Positions 6,868 through 15,331 of a DNA stretch of 64,000 bases are shown here, piece after piece. Position 1 is the stretch's first letter, and the number at the start of each line of letters is the position of its first letter. The stretch lies in contig NZ_SKCD01000021.1 in NCBI RefSeq assembly GCF_006542765.1, positions 1 to 64,000 of the forward strand, written 5' to 3'. A program made the position numbers and the translations under genes. Under the pieces are notes generated by a model. The model was given only the letters and a program-made list of their open reading frames with translations, was not told the origin of the DNA and made no database searches. This DNA comes from Paenibacillus luteus. Lineage in GTDB: Bacteria; Bacillota; Bacilli; Paenibacillales; Paenibacillaceae.

Positions 6868-7272
6868 ATGAAACTGAAGTACGGTTATATGTTGTTAGGA
6901 GCGATGTCGCTCATGCTTATTCTGTTTGTTATGAATTGGGTCCGATTGAACACTGATAATTTCAATTATTTCCAAAGCTTCTCCGTGACTTTAATCAACC
7001 AATCTGATTATGATATTGTGTCTGTGGAGCTGGGTCTCGTAGGCAGCAATTCAACGCATCTGTATACTAAACGGCTGAAGGCAGGCGACAAATCCAAAAT
7101 AAAGCCGCAATTAAACCTTGTTGGTGAGGGAAGCGTTTATTTGAAATATACGGATACCCGTGGAATAACGAAAGAAACATCAGCATGCGGATATACGGAA
7201 TCGCTTTCCGGGCGTTCGACAATAACCATTGGCAATGACCGAATCGTCGAGAATATTCAAAAGTGCTTATAG
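6868..7272 (+). CDS. membrane-anchored hypothetical protein
   Basis: A 134-residue product from ATG 6868, preceded by AGTAGG. The frame extends upstream to 6679, but that part looks non-coding. An N-terminal transmembrane or uncleaved signal segment (Y-M-L-L-G-A-M-S-L-M-L-I-L-F-V-M-N-W) is followed by an extracellular domain with beta-rich character. Two cysteines (C-G-Y near the end, and K-C-L at the C-terminus) could form a disulfide. No family is recognised. It is a stand-alone gene just before the argS leader. Confidence 0.6.
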   Translation: MKLKYGYMLLGAMSLMLILFVMNWVRLNTDNFNYFQSFSVTLINQSDYDIVSVELGLVGSNSTHLYTKRLKAGDKSKIKPQLNLVGEGSVYLKYTDTRGITKETSACGYTESLSGRSTITIGNDRIVENIQKCL

Positions 7273-7371
7273 TTTCATCAACAATCAATTAGACTATCAT
7301 AAGCCCTCTTGACACGCCCACACGTATCCTGTATAAATACATTTAAGTATTCAACTGGATAATCAACATTG

Positions 7372-7618
7372 AGGAATGGGACAGTAGTCTAAGACAGAGA
7401 GTCACAGCGAGCCGGGTCAGTGGAAGCCGGTACGGATGTCTAAGATGAAGCGGCCCCAGGAAATGGTTTGCCGAACCGAATTGGAAGCAGTAGGCAGATC
7501 CGGTCAACGACCGTTACAAAAGCGAGGGGTCAAGTTCAGATTGGACTTGGCACTTAGAGTGGTACCACGGGATCTTAAGGCTCTCGTCTCTTATTTATAG
7601 AGACGGGGGCCTTTTTTT
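7372..7618 (+). promoter_or_regulatory. T-box riboswitch leader of argS
   Basis: The ~270-nt leader between 7372 and the argS start has T-box architecture. An upstream stem-loop region contains G-A-C-A-G-T-A-G and G-G-A-A-G-C-C-G-G elements. The conserved T-box core AGAGTGGTACCACGG lies at 7556-7570 and a terminator follows at once. The core pairs with the uncharged tRNA 3' end and favours readthrough. A specifier triplet could not be fixed securely; CGG at 7451-7453, after GATGAAG, is one arginine candidate. The regulated gene is arginyl-tRNA synthetase, so tRNA-Arg is the expected ligand. Confidence 0.88.
7579..7618 (+). terminator. T-box-controlled terminator before argS
   Basis: GGCTCTCGTCTCT pairs with AGAGACGGGGGCC (7579-7591 with 7599-7611) over a short AU-rich loop, then seven T (7612-7618). 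It is the regulated terminator of the leader, ending 25 bp before the argS start. Confidence 0.88.
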
Positions 7619-7643
7619 ATTTTCAACCTAAGGAGGAGTAAAC

Positions 7644-9512
7644 ATGATTTATGAAAAAATGACATCAGCCATCGAAGAAATAGCTCAGTTTATGCTGTTG
7701 GAGGCGAAGCTTGAAAGACCGGAGAAGCTTGCCATCGCACTGCAACATCCGGTTAATCCGGAACATGGCGACTACAGCAGTAATATCGCTATGCAGCTTG
7801 CCAGACATCTCAAACGGGCTCCGATGCTGATCGCTGAAGATTGCAGGGAGAAGCTCTTAGCGAACCCGAAGCTCGCTCTTTCTATGGCAAAAATCGAAGT
7901 GGCTGCTCCCGGCTTCCTTAATTTTCATGTCCATTGGCCTTGGTGGGCTGCAGCTTCTGAACAGCCTACAACAGCGAGGGCTTCAAAAGGGAAAGTACTG
8001 GTGGAACATACGTCTATCAATCCGAATAAGTCGGCTCATATTGGTCATTTGCGCAACTCTTGCATCGGTGATACGATTGCCCGTCTGCTTAGAAAGTCTG
8101 GGCATCAAGTTGAGGTGCACAATTATATCGATGATCTTGGCAACCAACTGGCCGATACGGTGGTAGGGATAAACGAGACTAAGACGGAGGAGACTTTCGC
8201 TCGCTTCGGTGATTTTTGCTGGGAGACCTACTCCAAAATAAATAAAGCCTACAAAAATGATCCTACTTTGCTGGAGAAGAGGACCGAAGTATTGGCTCAC
8301 CTGGAAGAAGGGCGCTCCAATGTGGCTTGGATGGGGTTGCTCATTGCAGAACGGATCGTTCGCGAACATGTGGAGGAGATGAGAAATTTCGGCATTTCCT
8401 ATGACGTGCTCGTATGGGAAAGCAGCATCGTGAGGGAAGGCTTCTGGTCCCAAGCCTTTGAACAGCTTAAGCAAACGGCGGTGTTTCGCCAGGAGTCAGA
8501 AGGGAAGCTGAAGGGCTGCTGGGTACTTAAGCAGCAGGACCAAGATGAGGAGGAAGGTGAGGGCACTGAATTTCAGGCGGATAAGGTGCTCGTGCGCTCC
8601 AATGGATTATTGACGTATACAGCGAAAGATATTGCTTATCATTTGTGGAAATTCGGCTTGCTGGAACAGGATTTTCGGTACAAAAAGTTTAATGATCGAC
8701 TCTGGTCAACGGATTCAGGCGGGAAAAAGAAAAAGATCGGCCGCGCCGACACGGTCATTAATGTCATCGACCAACGACAAGAATATCCGCAGGCGATGGT
8801 CAAACAGGCCTTGCTTGCGCTCGGCTATCAAGGGCAGGCTGAGCAGTTGAAGCATGTGAGCTATGGTGTCGTCTCGCTCAGTCCGAGTACGGCTGAGAGC
8901 CTAGGACTTGATATTTCGGATGGCAAGCATGCTTACGCGATGTCAGGAAGGCAAGGAATCGGTATCAAAATTGCTGACTTTCTGGCGCATATGGAACAAA
9001 TTATTGACAGGAAGCGCTCACGCAAGGCAGGCATAACAAGCTTTGCTATCGCAGCAGCTTCAATCCGGTATTATTTGCTTCGTTTCCATTTGCAAACGGA
9101 AATTGTTTTTGATTTGGAGCAGGCCACCGAGGTATCGGGAAATACGGGCGTGTATTTGCTTTATTCTTATGCACGTTCTTGCAGCATTTTGAAGAAGGCG
9201 GCTGAAACCGATGCGGCATCGCCGGATTTGAATTCCTTTGTGCATCTGAAGCTTCAACAGCGGCTGTTGCTTCGTCAGCTGTCCTATTGGCCGGAAACGC
9301 TTCAAGCAGCTGTTAAAGAATTGGCTCCGAATCAGCTATGCAACTACGCTTATGAGCTTAGTACGTTGTTTAATCATTTTTATGCGACTTGCCCGATTCT
9401 GAAAGCAGAGGAGAATGATAGAGCCTTCCGCATTTGGTTGACGCAGAAGTATCAGCATACCATGTTTGAAGCGCTTGAAATATTAGGGTTGCCTACGCCA
9501 AACCGAATGTAA
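7644..9512 (+). CDS. argS: arginyl-tRNA synthetase
   Basis: A class I aminoacyl-tRNA synthetase of 622 residues, longer than the usual ~555-580. The N-terminal additional domain contains N-P-E-H-G-D-Y-S-S-N-I-A-M-Q-L-A. The HIGH motif is intact (S-A-H-I-G-H-L-R-N, H132-H135). The KMSKS-equivalent segment reads A-M-S-G-R-Q-G rather than the common M-S-T-R-K-G. A lysine-rich insert (G-G-K-K-K-K-I-G-R) sits in the catalytic domain, and a DALR anticodon-binding domain ends in F-N-H-F-Y. Expression is T-box controlled. These features suggest a divergent, perhaps second, ArgS induced on arginine shortage. A good ribosome site (AAGGAGGAG) precedes the ATG. Confidence 0.93.
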   Translation: MIYEKMTSAIEEIAQFMLLEAKLERPEKLAIALQHPVNPEHGDYSSNIAMQLARHLKRAPMLIAEDCREKLLANPKLALSMAKIEVAAPGFLNFHVHWPWWAAASEQPTTARASKGKVLVEHTSINPNKSAHIGHLRNSCIGDTIARLLRKSGHQVEVHNYIDDLGNQLADTVVGINETKTEETFARFGDFCWETYSKINKAYKNDPTLLEKRTEVLAHLEEGRSNVAWMGLLIAERIVREHVEEMRNFGISYDVLVWESSIVREGFWSQAFEQLKQTAVFRQESEGKLKGCWVLKQQDQDEEEGEGTEFQADKVLVRSNGLLTYTAKDIAYHLWKFGLLEQDFRYKKFNDRLWSTDSGGKKKKIGRADTVINVIDQRQEYPQAMVKQALLALGYQGQAEQLKHVSYGVVSLSPSTAESLGLDISDGKHAYAMSGRQGIGIKIADFLAHMEQIIDRKRSRKAGITSFAIAAASIRYYLLRFHLQTEIVFDLEQATEVSGNTGVYLLYSYARSCSILKKAAETDAASPDLNSFVHLKLQQRLLLRQLSYWPETLQAAVKELAPNQLCNYAYELSTLFNHFYATCPILKAEENDRAFRIWLTQKYQHTMFEALEILGLPTPNRM

Positions 9513-9585
9513 ACACAGGTTCCATTCATGCAATTCGCTTGTCTGTCATATAGTTTAATTTAAGAGGTACAGGCTGGGAACGGTG

Positions 9586-11880
9586 ATGAATGGAAGGCAG
9601 GTGTTTCCAATGGAGCATACAGAAAAGCATAGTGAGTCAGAGAATGATTTGACGATAGATTTTGCGATCCAAGGGATGAGCTGCTCGGCCTGTGCGGCCA
9701 GAATCGAGAAAGCCGTTGGCAAAATGGAAGGCGTCCAGATGGCTGCGGTTAGCTTTCCGCTTCGCACGGCATGGGTGCAATTTAAGCCAAACCATCTTAC
9801 CCCCGAGCTAATAGCTGATCGAGTCAATCAGCTGGGGTTTGCCGCGCTGCTTAATGAGACAGCTAAAGCGGGGCTATATCAAGAGCACAAGACACTCAAA
9901 ATCAGACTTATCCTTTCGATTATTTTGACCCTGCCGCTGTTAACCGGCATGCTTCAGCATATTCCTATGCTGGCTCCGCTCGCTTCTAGCCTGCCCAATT
10001 GGCTAACGATGCCATGGCTGCAGCTTCTGCTAGCTTCGGTGATACAGTTCGTTATTGGCATGCCCTTTTATTTTGGTGCCTATCATGCGGTTCGGGAACG
10101 CAGCGCCAATATGGATGTCCTTGTGGTGATCGGCACCACCGCAGCTTATTTATACAGTCATTATGTTGTTTTTCAGAATGGGCTGTTCGAGCCGCTATCA
10201 GCGACAGCTGCACATTCAGCCCCACTCTATTTCGAGACGTCGGCTGTCGTCATTTCGGCTGTCCTGCTCGGGAAGTTCATTGAAGTCTCTGCTTCTATCC
10301 GGTCACAGCACGGCTCAGAGGGCTACGGGAAGCTGCAAAGCCAGACTGCAGCCGTAGAACGTGCAGGTGAAGTCACACTCATCCAAACGGAATTTGTGAG
10401 AGCGGGCGACTTAGTTATCGTGCAAGCCGGAGAAGTGGTGCCGGTTGATGGCGTAGTCAGCAGCGGGTTTTCTGCGGCAGATGAAGCTTTGCTTACCGGA
10501 GAGAGCTTGCCCATTGCCAAGCGTGAGGGAGATTCGGTTTGGGCAGGGACGCGTAATCTTAGCGCTGAGCTTCGCATTCGTACGGAAGCCGCAGGCCATG
10601 ATACGATGCTCAATCGCATCAGTGAGCTTGTCAGGCAAGCACAACGCTCGAAATCCGCGATTCAGCGCAATGTGGATGCAGCAGCAAGCTGGTTTGTACC
10701 CGTGATGCTGATGTTTGCTTTTGCTACGGTGATTATGTGGGGAGTTTTTCTGGAGCCAGGCAATTGGAGCCGAGCCTTTGTTTGCGGAATTGCCGTATTA
10801 CTCGCTGCCTGTCCGTGCGCACTTGGCTTGGCTGCGCCGATTTCATTAGTGCTTGCATCGGGGAGGCTTGCCAAGCAAGGCATTATCGCTAAGGAAGCGG
10901 GCGTGCTAGAGCGAATGGCGACGATTCAAACCGTTATATTTGACAAAACAGGTACGTTAACCGAAGGGAAACCTCAGATTAGCGCATCGCTTTCCATCAA
11001 GGGAAGCCGAGCATCATTGGTGCGCCTAGCGGCTGCCGTTGAAGCGCAAGCAGCTCATCCGCTTTCTTTCGCTATCCTTCGCGAAGCCGCCAAGCATGGC
11101 CTGGTCATTCCTTCAGCCACCGAACACGTCTTTACGCCGGGAGGCGGTGTGGAGGCATTGGTCGAGGGGCAGCGTTTTGCGATTGGCAACGCCTTGTATG
11201 CCGCAGAGCGGGGATGGGAGGTAGGAAGCGAGGTGATCGCTTTTGCGAATCAACGAGAGCAATACGGCGAAACCGTACTGTATGCGGCTATCGGAAGAAA
11301 GTCAATGGGTGCCATTGCTTTTAGCGATAAGGTGAAGTCGAATGCAAGGGAAACGATTGCGGAACTGAGAACCCTGGGCGTGTCATCAATCCTAGCTACA
11401 GGAGATCATATGGCCCCTGCAAAAGCGGCTGCCAAAGAAGCGGGGATCGCGACTGTGCATGCTTCCATTTTGCCTGAAGGGAAAGTGGCTCTTGTCGAAC
11501 GGTTTAAGCGTCAGGGCAAGCGCGTCGCGATGGCTGGAGACGGCTGGAACGACGCGCCGGCGCTAGCAGCGTCTGACGTTGGTCTGGCTATGGGGGAAGG
11601 GGCTGACGCGGCATTAAGCGCAGGCCATATGACGCTCTTATTCTCACGACTGCAAGCGATCCCAGAGGCTATAAGAATCAGTCGGTTAACGATTCGGAAT
11701 ATTCGTCAAAATCTAACCTTCGCTTTCTTATATAATGTACTTATCATTCCGTTCGCCGCTTTTGGATTGCTTGAGCCTTGGATGGCAGGAACGGCTATGG
11801 CTCTTAGCTCTGTTTCGGTCGTTGCCAATGCCCTTCGGCTTAGCGGTCAGCTGAGAAGAAGGGCTGGAGTGCGAGGATGA
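9586..11880 (+). CDS. copA: copper-translocating P1B-type ATPase
   Basis: About 764 residues. One N-terminal heavy-metal domain (G-M-S-C-S-A-C, Cys 33 and 36) precedes the transmembrane helices, the C-P-C-A-L-G metal-transport motif, the phosphorylation site D-K-T-G-T-L-T, the H-P motif (A-A-H-P-L-S) and G-D-G-W-N-D-A-P. CPC plus a single C-x-x-C domain indicates Cu(I) transport. Most family members export copper; a CtpA/FixI-like role in loading a cuproenzyme is the alternative and fits the next gene. Possible starts are GTG 9583, ATG 9586 and ATG 9610. Its stop overlaps the next ATG by four bases. Confidence 0.9.
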   Translation: MNGRQVFPMEHTEKHSESENDLTIDFAIQGMSCSACAARIEKAVGKMEGVQMAAVSFPLRTAWVQFKPNHLTPELIADRVNQLGFAALLNETAKAGLYQEHKTLKIRLILSIILTLPLLTGMLQHIPMLAPLASSLPNWLTMPWLQLLLASVIQFVIGMPFYFGAYHAVRERSANMDVLVVIGTTAAYLYSHYVVFQNGLFEPLSATAAHSAPLYFETSAVVISAVLLGKFIEVSASIRSQHGSEGYGKLQSQTAAVERAGEVTLIQTEFVRAGDLVIVQAGEVVPVDGVVSSGFSAADEALLTGESLPIAKREGDSVWAGTRNLSAELRIRTEAAGHDTMLNRISELVRQAQRSKSAIQRNVDAAASWFVPVMLMFAFATVIMWGVFLEPGNWSRAFVCGIAVLLAACPCALGLAAPISLVLASGRLAKQGIIAKEAGVLERMATIQTVIFDKTGTLTEGKPQISASLSIKGSRASLVRLAAAVEAQAAHPLSFAILREAAKHGLVIPSATEHVFTPGGGVEALVEGQRFAIGNALYAAERGWEVGSEVIAFANQREQYGETVLYAAIGRKSMGAIAFSDKVKSNARETIAELRTLGVSSILATGDHMAPAKAAAKEAGIATVHASILPEGKVALVERFKRQGKRVAMAGDGWNDAPALAASDVGLAMGEGADAALSAGHMTLLFSRLQAIPEAIRISRLTIRNIRQNLTFAFLYNVLIIPFAAFGLLEPWMAGTAMALSSVSVVANALRLSGQLRRRAGVRG

Positions 11881-12563
11881 CCATCACATGGCAGCAAATC
11901 GGGTTTATCATTTTGACCGGCTTGTTCAGCGCTCCCCATTGCATTGGCATGTGTGGGGGCATCGTTTCTACGGTGTCGACAAGCTCATCGGCCACCCTTC
12001 AAAAATCGATGCTTCTATATAATGCGGGACGAATCTTGTCCTATACCATGCTGGGCGCCGTCATGGGAGCGGTTGGATCTTTCGTTGACGTTGCTGGCAA
12101 GCTGGCAGGGGTTCAGGGCCTAGCATCTATTATCGGCGGGTGTTTCTTGCTGTTATGGCTATGGAGAAGATTTCAGCTGCCTTTGCTGCAGCATGTGTCT
12201 TCTTTCCTGCATAAGAGACTCATAGGTGGCGCCAAGCGGCCTTCAAATCAGGAAACTTGGCATTTGCTTGCTACCGGAATAGCTTTCGGATATTTACCCT
12301 GCGGCTTGACCTATGCCATGCAAATGACAGCAGCCTCGACCGGTTCATGGGCGGAAGGGGCTGCTGTCATGGCTCTGTTTGGCTTATCTACCTTTCCTGC
12401 ATTAGCGGCGGCAGCTTCCATCGCTTCATTTGCAAGTAAAAAATGGCGCCGATTTATGAGGAAGGCAAGCGTAATTACGGCGATTGCTGTTGGCGTGATT
12501 TCGATTCTAAGAGGGTTAGCTGCCAATGGCTTCATTCCAACGATTAATCCATGGCTTTGGTAG
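11877..12563 (+). CDS. GMCGG-motif membrane protein (SafE/UreH-like transmembrane domain)
   Basis: A 228-residue polytopic membrane protein with about six helices. It begins with the conserved S-A-P-H-C-I-G-M-C-G-G-I motif in helix 1, and a second motif F-G-Y-L-P-C-G-L-T-Y appears later. This DsbD-like domain is found next to copper ATPases and cytochrome-oxidase assembly genes, where it is thought to help copper handling. Overlap with copA (ATGA) indicates translational coupling. Databases often label it sulfite exporter TauE/SafE, a name with little bearing on function here. Confidence 0.82.
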   Translation: MTITWQQIGFIILTGLFSAPHCIGMCGGIVSTVSTSSSATLQKSMLLYNAGRILSYTMLGAVMGAVGSFVDVAGKLAGVQGLASIIGGCFLLLWLWRRFQLPLLQHVSSFLHKRLIGGAKRPSNQETWHLLATGIAFGYLPCGLTYAMQMTAASTGSWAEGAAVMALFGLSTFPALAAAASIASFASKKWRRFMRKASVITAIAVGVISILRGLAANGFIPTINPWLW

Positions 12564-12568
12564 ATTCA

Positions 12569-13015
12569 TTAATGAACAGCACGCAGCAATCGAACGATCG
12601 TATATTCTTCCTTGTTTTTTGTGTCGAGCGTTAAGGTTGCCTTCCAGGTGCCCGCCATTAGCGGGACGCCTTCTCCGGCATATTTTCCGGGAGCTACTTC
12701 GGTCATTGCAAAGGCATAGTCACCGCAAATCATATTGACCATATCCAGTTTGACGGAGAGGCTCGCGCCTTCCAAAGGAGCGCCGGTCGGATCCGTCAGG
12801 TCGATTTCAAAGCGGTTTTCATGTAGTACCTTAGCCGGGTATTCAGCAATGGACCATACGGCATAGCCGCTGTCGAACGTATGCTCCGTCATCGGCGGAG
12901 CAGCTTCATCGCTTGATTGCAGCCATACGATGCCTACTCCGATGACAATAGCGATTGCAATAAGCATAAGAGCATATTTGAACAAGGAAGTGCGAGATTT
13001 AGGTTCGGATAACAT
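12569..13015 (-). CDS. YtkA/FixH-like membrane-anchored protein
   Basis: A 148-residue protein with one N-terminal transmembrane helix (residues ~12-31) and an extracytoplasmic beta-sandwich resembling YtkA-like/FixH domains (D-P-T-G-A-P-L-E-G-A-S-L, and M-A-G-T-W-K-A-T-L at the end). A methionine- and cysteine-containing segment (D-M-V-N-M-I-C-G) could bind metal. It is convergent with the copper genes, five bases from the membrane-protein stop. Its company suggests a copper or oxidase-assembly role; this is inference. Strong AGGAGG ribosome site. Confidence 0.65.
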   Translation of the reverse strand: MLSEPKSRTSLFKYALMLIAIAIVIGVGIVWLQSSDEAAPPMTEHTFDSGYAVWSIAEYPAKVLHENRFEIDLTDPTGAPLEGASLSVKLDMVNMICGDYAFAMTEVAPGKYAGEGVPLMAGTWKATLTLDTKNKEEYTIVRLLRAVH

Positions 13016-13332
13016 GATTAGCCTGACCTCCTAAGGTTATTGGATCCGATGTGACCAGCTTAAGTGCGGTACTTCATTACGTTACCTATGCGGCAAATGA
13101 TTGAAGCAGAACGTTTTTGTTGCCAAGTCTCGCATGGAGTCGACATTGGACAAATGAAGTGCGACAGTGTATAGTAACTACGGATAATTTTATCCCTTGT
13201 AAGCAAACGGATGCGGATACGAAAATGCTTGAGTTATATCTTTCAAGTGGCGTATAACAGTATTTCTGGCATCTATGCCAGAGATGCTTTTTTTTATATA
13301 CGAAAAACATCCTATAGGAGTGAAGAGAAAAG
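13016..13332 (+). other. leader/control region of the corrinoid operon
   Basis: The 317-bp gap holds the promoter region of the downstream operon. It was searched by eye for cobalamin riboswitch blocks (B12 box, GGGAA and GCCACTG elements) and none was convincing. The recognisable features are the overlapping hairpins at 13266-13295 and the ribosome site ATAGGAG. Nothing else is seen. Confidence 0.4.
13266..13295 (+). promoter_or_regulatory. mutually exclusive hairpins, possible attenuator
   Basis: CTGGCA-TCTA-TGCCAG (13266-13281) overlaps a terminator-like hairpin GCATCT (13269-13274) with AGATGC (13282-13287), followed by eight T. The two cannot form together, so the upstream one could act as an antiterminator. 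It sits 38 bp before the btuF start. Confidence 0.45.
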
Positions 13333-14289
13333 ATGAACGGAATGAATCGCACCATGAAGAAGCTGCTTTTCGGCTTGCTGCTGACGATGCTGCTTGTCGT
13401 AATGGCTGCCTGCGGAGCGGTGAAAGAAGATAACAACCCGTCCGCGACAATTGCTCCAACCGAAACAGAGGCGCATTATCCGCTTACGTTGAAGGATGAT
13501 ACGGGCGTAGAGATCACCATTGGCAAAGAGCCTTTAAAGGTTGTTACGCTAGCGCCTAGTGAAACAGAAGCTATTTATGCCATTGGCGCAGGTGGGCAAG
13601 TCGCAGGCGTGGATGAATACAGCAACTATCCAGAGGATGCGGCTAACAAGCCGAAGATTGGGGATATGGCAACGAATATCGAAGCAGTGGCTGCGTTAGA
13701 TCCTGATCTTGTAATTGCTTCTTCCTCTATGAACACAGAAGCAATCACAAAGCTGCGCGAGCTGAACATAACCGTTTATGCGACTGATCCATTGACCTAT
13801 GATGCGGTTATTGCCAAAATCGAAAATTTAGGTCATATTATGAATAAACCGTCCGAGGCCGCCGCAGTTGCCGAGCATATGCGCGAGGTTAAGAAGCAAG
13901 TATCGGAAGCGGTTAAGGATGCTGAGAAAAAGAAGGTTTATCTGGAATTCTCACCTGGATGGACAGTTGGCTCGGGTACATTCTTGGATGAGCTGATTAC
14001 CTTGGCAGGCGGTACGAATATCGCTGGTACATCGCCGGGCTGGTATGAAGTAAGCGCTGAGGATGTCGTTCAGCAAAATCCGGAGCTTATTATCTATCCT
14101 AATCTAAAGGAGGACCCGAATCCGATCGTTGCGGGCATCGAGAGCCGTCCAGGTTGGGAAGTCATCGATGCGGTGAAGAACAAGCAAATGCACGCAGTGA
14201 CCGAAGATCCGCTTGTACGCGTAGGACCGCGGCTTGCCGATGGATTACTCGAGCTTGCGCAGGTCATTCACCCGGATCTCGTAAAATAA
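13333..14289 (+). CDS. btuF: ABC transporter substrate-binding lipoprotein, corrinoid (BtuF-like)
   Basis: A 318-residue lipoprotein. The signal peptide ends in V-M-A-A-C (lipid-modified Cys 27). Beyond it is a class III periplasmic-binding fold with the BtuF/FecB pattern: V-V-T-L-A-P-S-E-T-E, G-D-M-A-T-N-I-E-A-V, L-D-P-D-L-V-I-A and a final R-V-G-P-R-L. It captures the substrate outside the membrane and delivers it to the permease that follows five bases later. A siderophore would also fit the family, but co-location with seven corrinoid genes makes cobinamide/cobalamin much more likely. The ATG follows AGGAG. Confidence 0.85.
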   Translation: MNGMNRTMKKLLFGLLLTMLLVVMAACGAVKEDNNPSATIAPTETEAHYPLTLKDDTGVEITIGKEPLKVVTLAPSETEAIYAIGAGGQVAGVDEYSNYPEDAANKPKIGDMATNIEAVAALDPDLVIASSSMNTEAITKLRELNITVYATDPLTYDAVIAKIENLGHIMNKPSEAAAVAEHMREVKKQVSEAVKDAEKKKVYLEFSPGWTVGSGTFLDELITLAGGTNIAGTSPGWYEVSAEDVVQQNPELIIYPNLKEDPNPIVAGIESRPGWEVIDAVKNKQMHAVTEDPLVRVGPRLADGLLELAQVIHPDLVK

Positions 14290-14293
14290 TCAC

Positions 14294-15331
14294 ATGACCT
14301 ATAAATTAGTTTGGTATGGAGGAGCAGCTATGCTCCTTCTTGCTGTTTCTATCGTTATCAGTTTATCCATTGGATCGGCTGGCATTTCGATCAGGGACGT
14401 CTGGGGAATTCTGCTTCATCAACTGCCTTGGCTGGCTGATCAGCCAGTGCCTTATTCCTCAGGGGAAATCGCTATCGTAACACAGGTGCGGCTCTCGCGG
14501 ATTTGGCTTGCCGTTCTTGTTGGCGCCTGTCTTGCCCTTGCAGGGACAGGCTTTCAAGGCGTGCTTCGCAATCCCCTTGCTGATCCTTACACGCTCGGGG
14601 TAGCATCAGGCAGCTCTGTTGGAGCCGCCTTCATCATTTTATTCGGATTGCAGGCGGCACTTGGCTTGTGGACGATCCCTCTTGTTGCTTTTGCAACGGG
14701 AACGGTTACGCTGCTGGGTGTTTTCTGGCTGTCGCGGGATAAAGGAGTGATGCAGATTGAAACGCTAATTCTTTCCGGTGTCATTATCCAATCGTTTTTA
14801 GGCGCTTTTGTTTCGTTTATGGTCTCTTTATCGGAAGGCGTCGTCAATCAAATTTTGTTTTGGCTGATGGGATCTCTGGCCATGCGGAGCTGGGACAATG
14901 TATATATGCTTATTCCTTTTCTTGCCCTTGGACTTCCGCTATTGCTCGTCTATGGCAAATCTCTTAATTTGTTTGTGCTTGGCGAGAGGCATGCTGCGCA
15001 TCTCGGCGTAAGAGTCGAACGAACAAAGCTGATCATACTCATCAGCTCGACGCTTCTTACGGCTGCTGCAGTATCTGTTTCCGGAGTTATCGGTTTCGTC
15101 GGACTGGTGGTTCCGCATTTAATCCGCTTGATAGTGGGTCCGGATTACCGGCTAATTACGCCGTTATCCGCAATCGGTGGCGGCATATTTGTGCTTTGGG
15201 CGGACACGCTTGCCCGTACGGCGCTGACTCCTAGGGAAATTCCGCTAGGTGTCGTTACGGCGCTCATCGGTGCTCCTTTTTTTGCCTATTTGCTGCACAG
15301 AAGGAAGCTGAAGACGGGAGGGCCATTATGA
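14294..15331 (+). CDS. btuC: FecCD-family ABC permease, corrinoid uptake (BtuC-like)
   Basis: About 345 residues and some ten transmembrane helices. FecCD signatures include L-A-G-T-G-F-Q-G-V-L-R-N-P-L-A-D-P-Y-T-L-G in the second helix region, and G-F-V-G-L-V-V-P-H-L-I-R near residue 270. It forms the channel of the transporter with the adjacent ATPase. The ATG at 14294 lacks a ribosome site, whereas ATG 14330 has GGAGGAG five bases before it. The longer form gives a more normal first helix, so the start is uncertain. The stop overlaps the ATPase ATG. Confidence 0.87.
   Translation: MTYKLVWYGGAAMLLLAVSIVISLSIGSAGISIRDVWGILLHQLPWLADQPVPYSSGEIAIVTQVRLSRIWLAVLVGACLALAGTGFQGVLRNPLADPYTLGVASGSSVGAAFIILFGLQAALGLWTIPLVAFATGTVTLLGVFWLSRDKGVMQIETLILSGVIIQSFLGAFVSFMVSLSEGVVNQILFWLMGSLAMRSWDNVYMLIPFLALGLPLLLVYGKSLNLFVLGERHAAHLGVRVERTKLIILISSTLLTAAAVSVSGVIGFVGLVVPHLIRLIVGPDYRLITPLSAIGGGIFVLWADTLARTALTPREIPLGVVTALIGAPFFAYLLHRRKLKTGGPL

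Noticed and set aside
13086-13459. Two overlapping minus-strand frames across the btuF leader and signal-peptide region
   Set aside because: They run antisense to the clear btuF lipoprotein start and its leader, have no ribosome site, and read as low-quality antisense translation.
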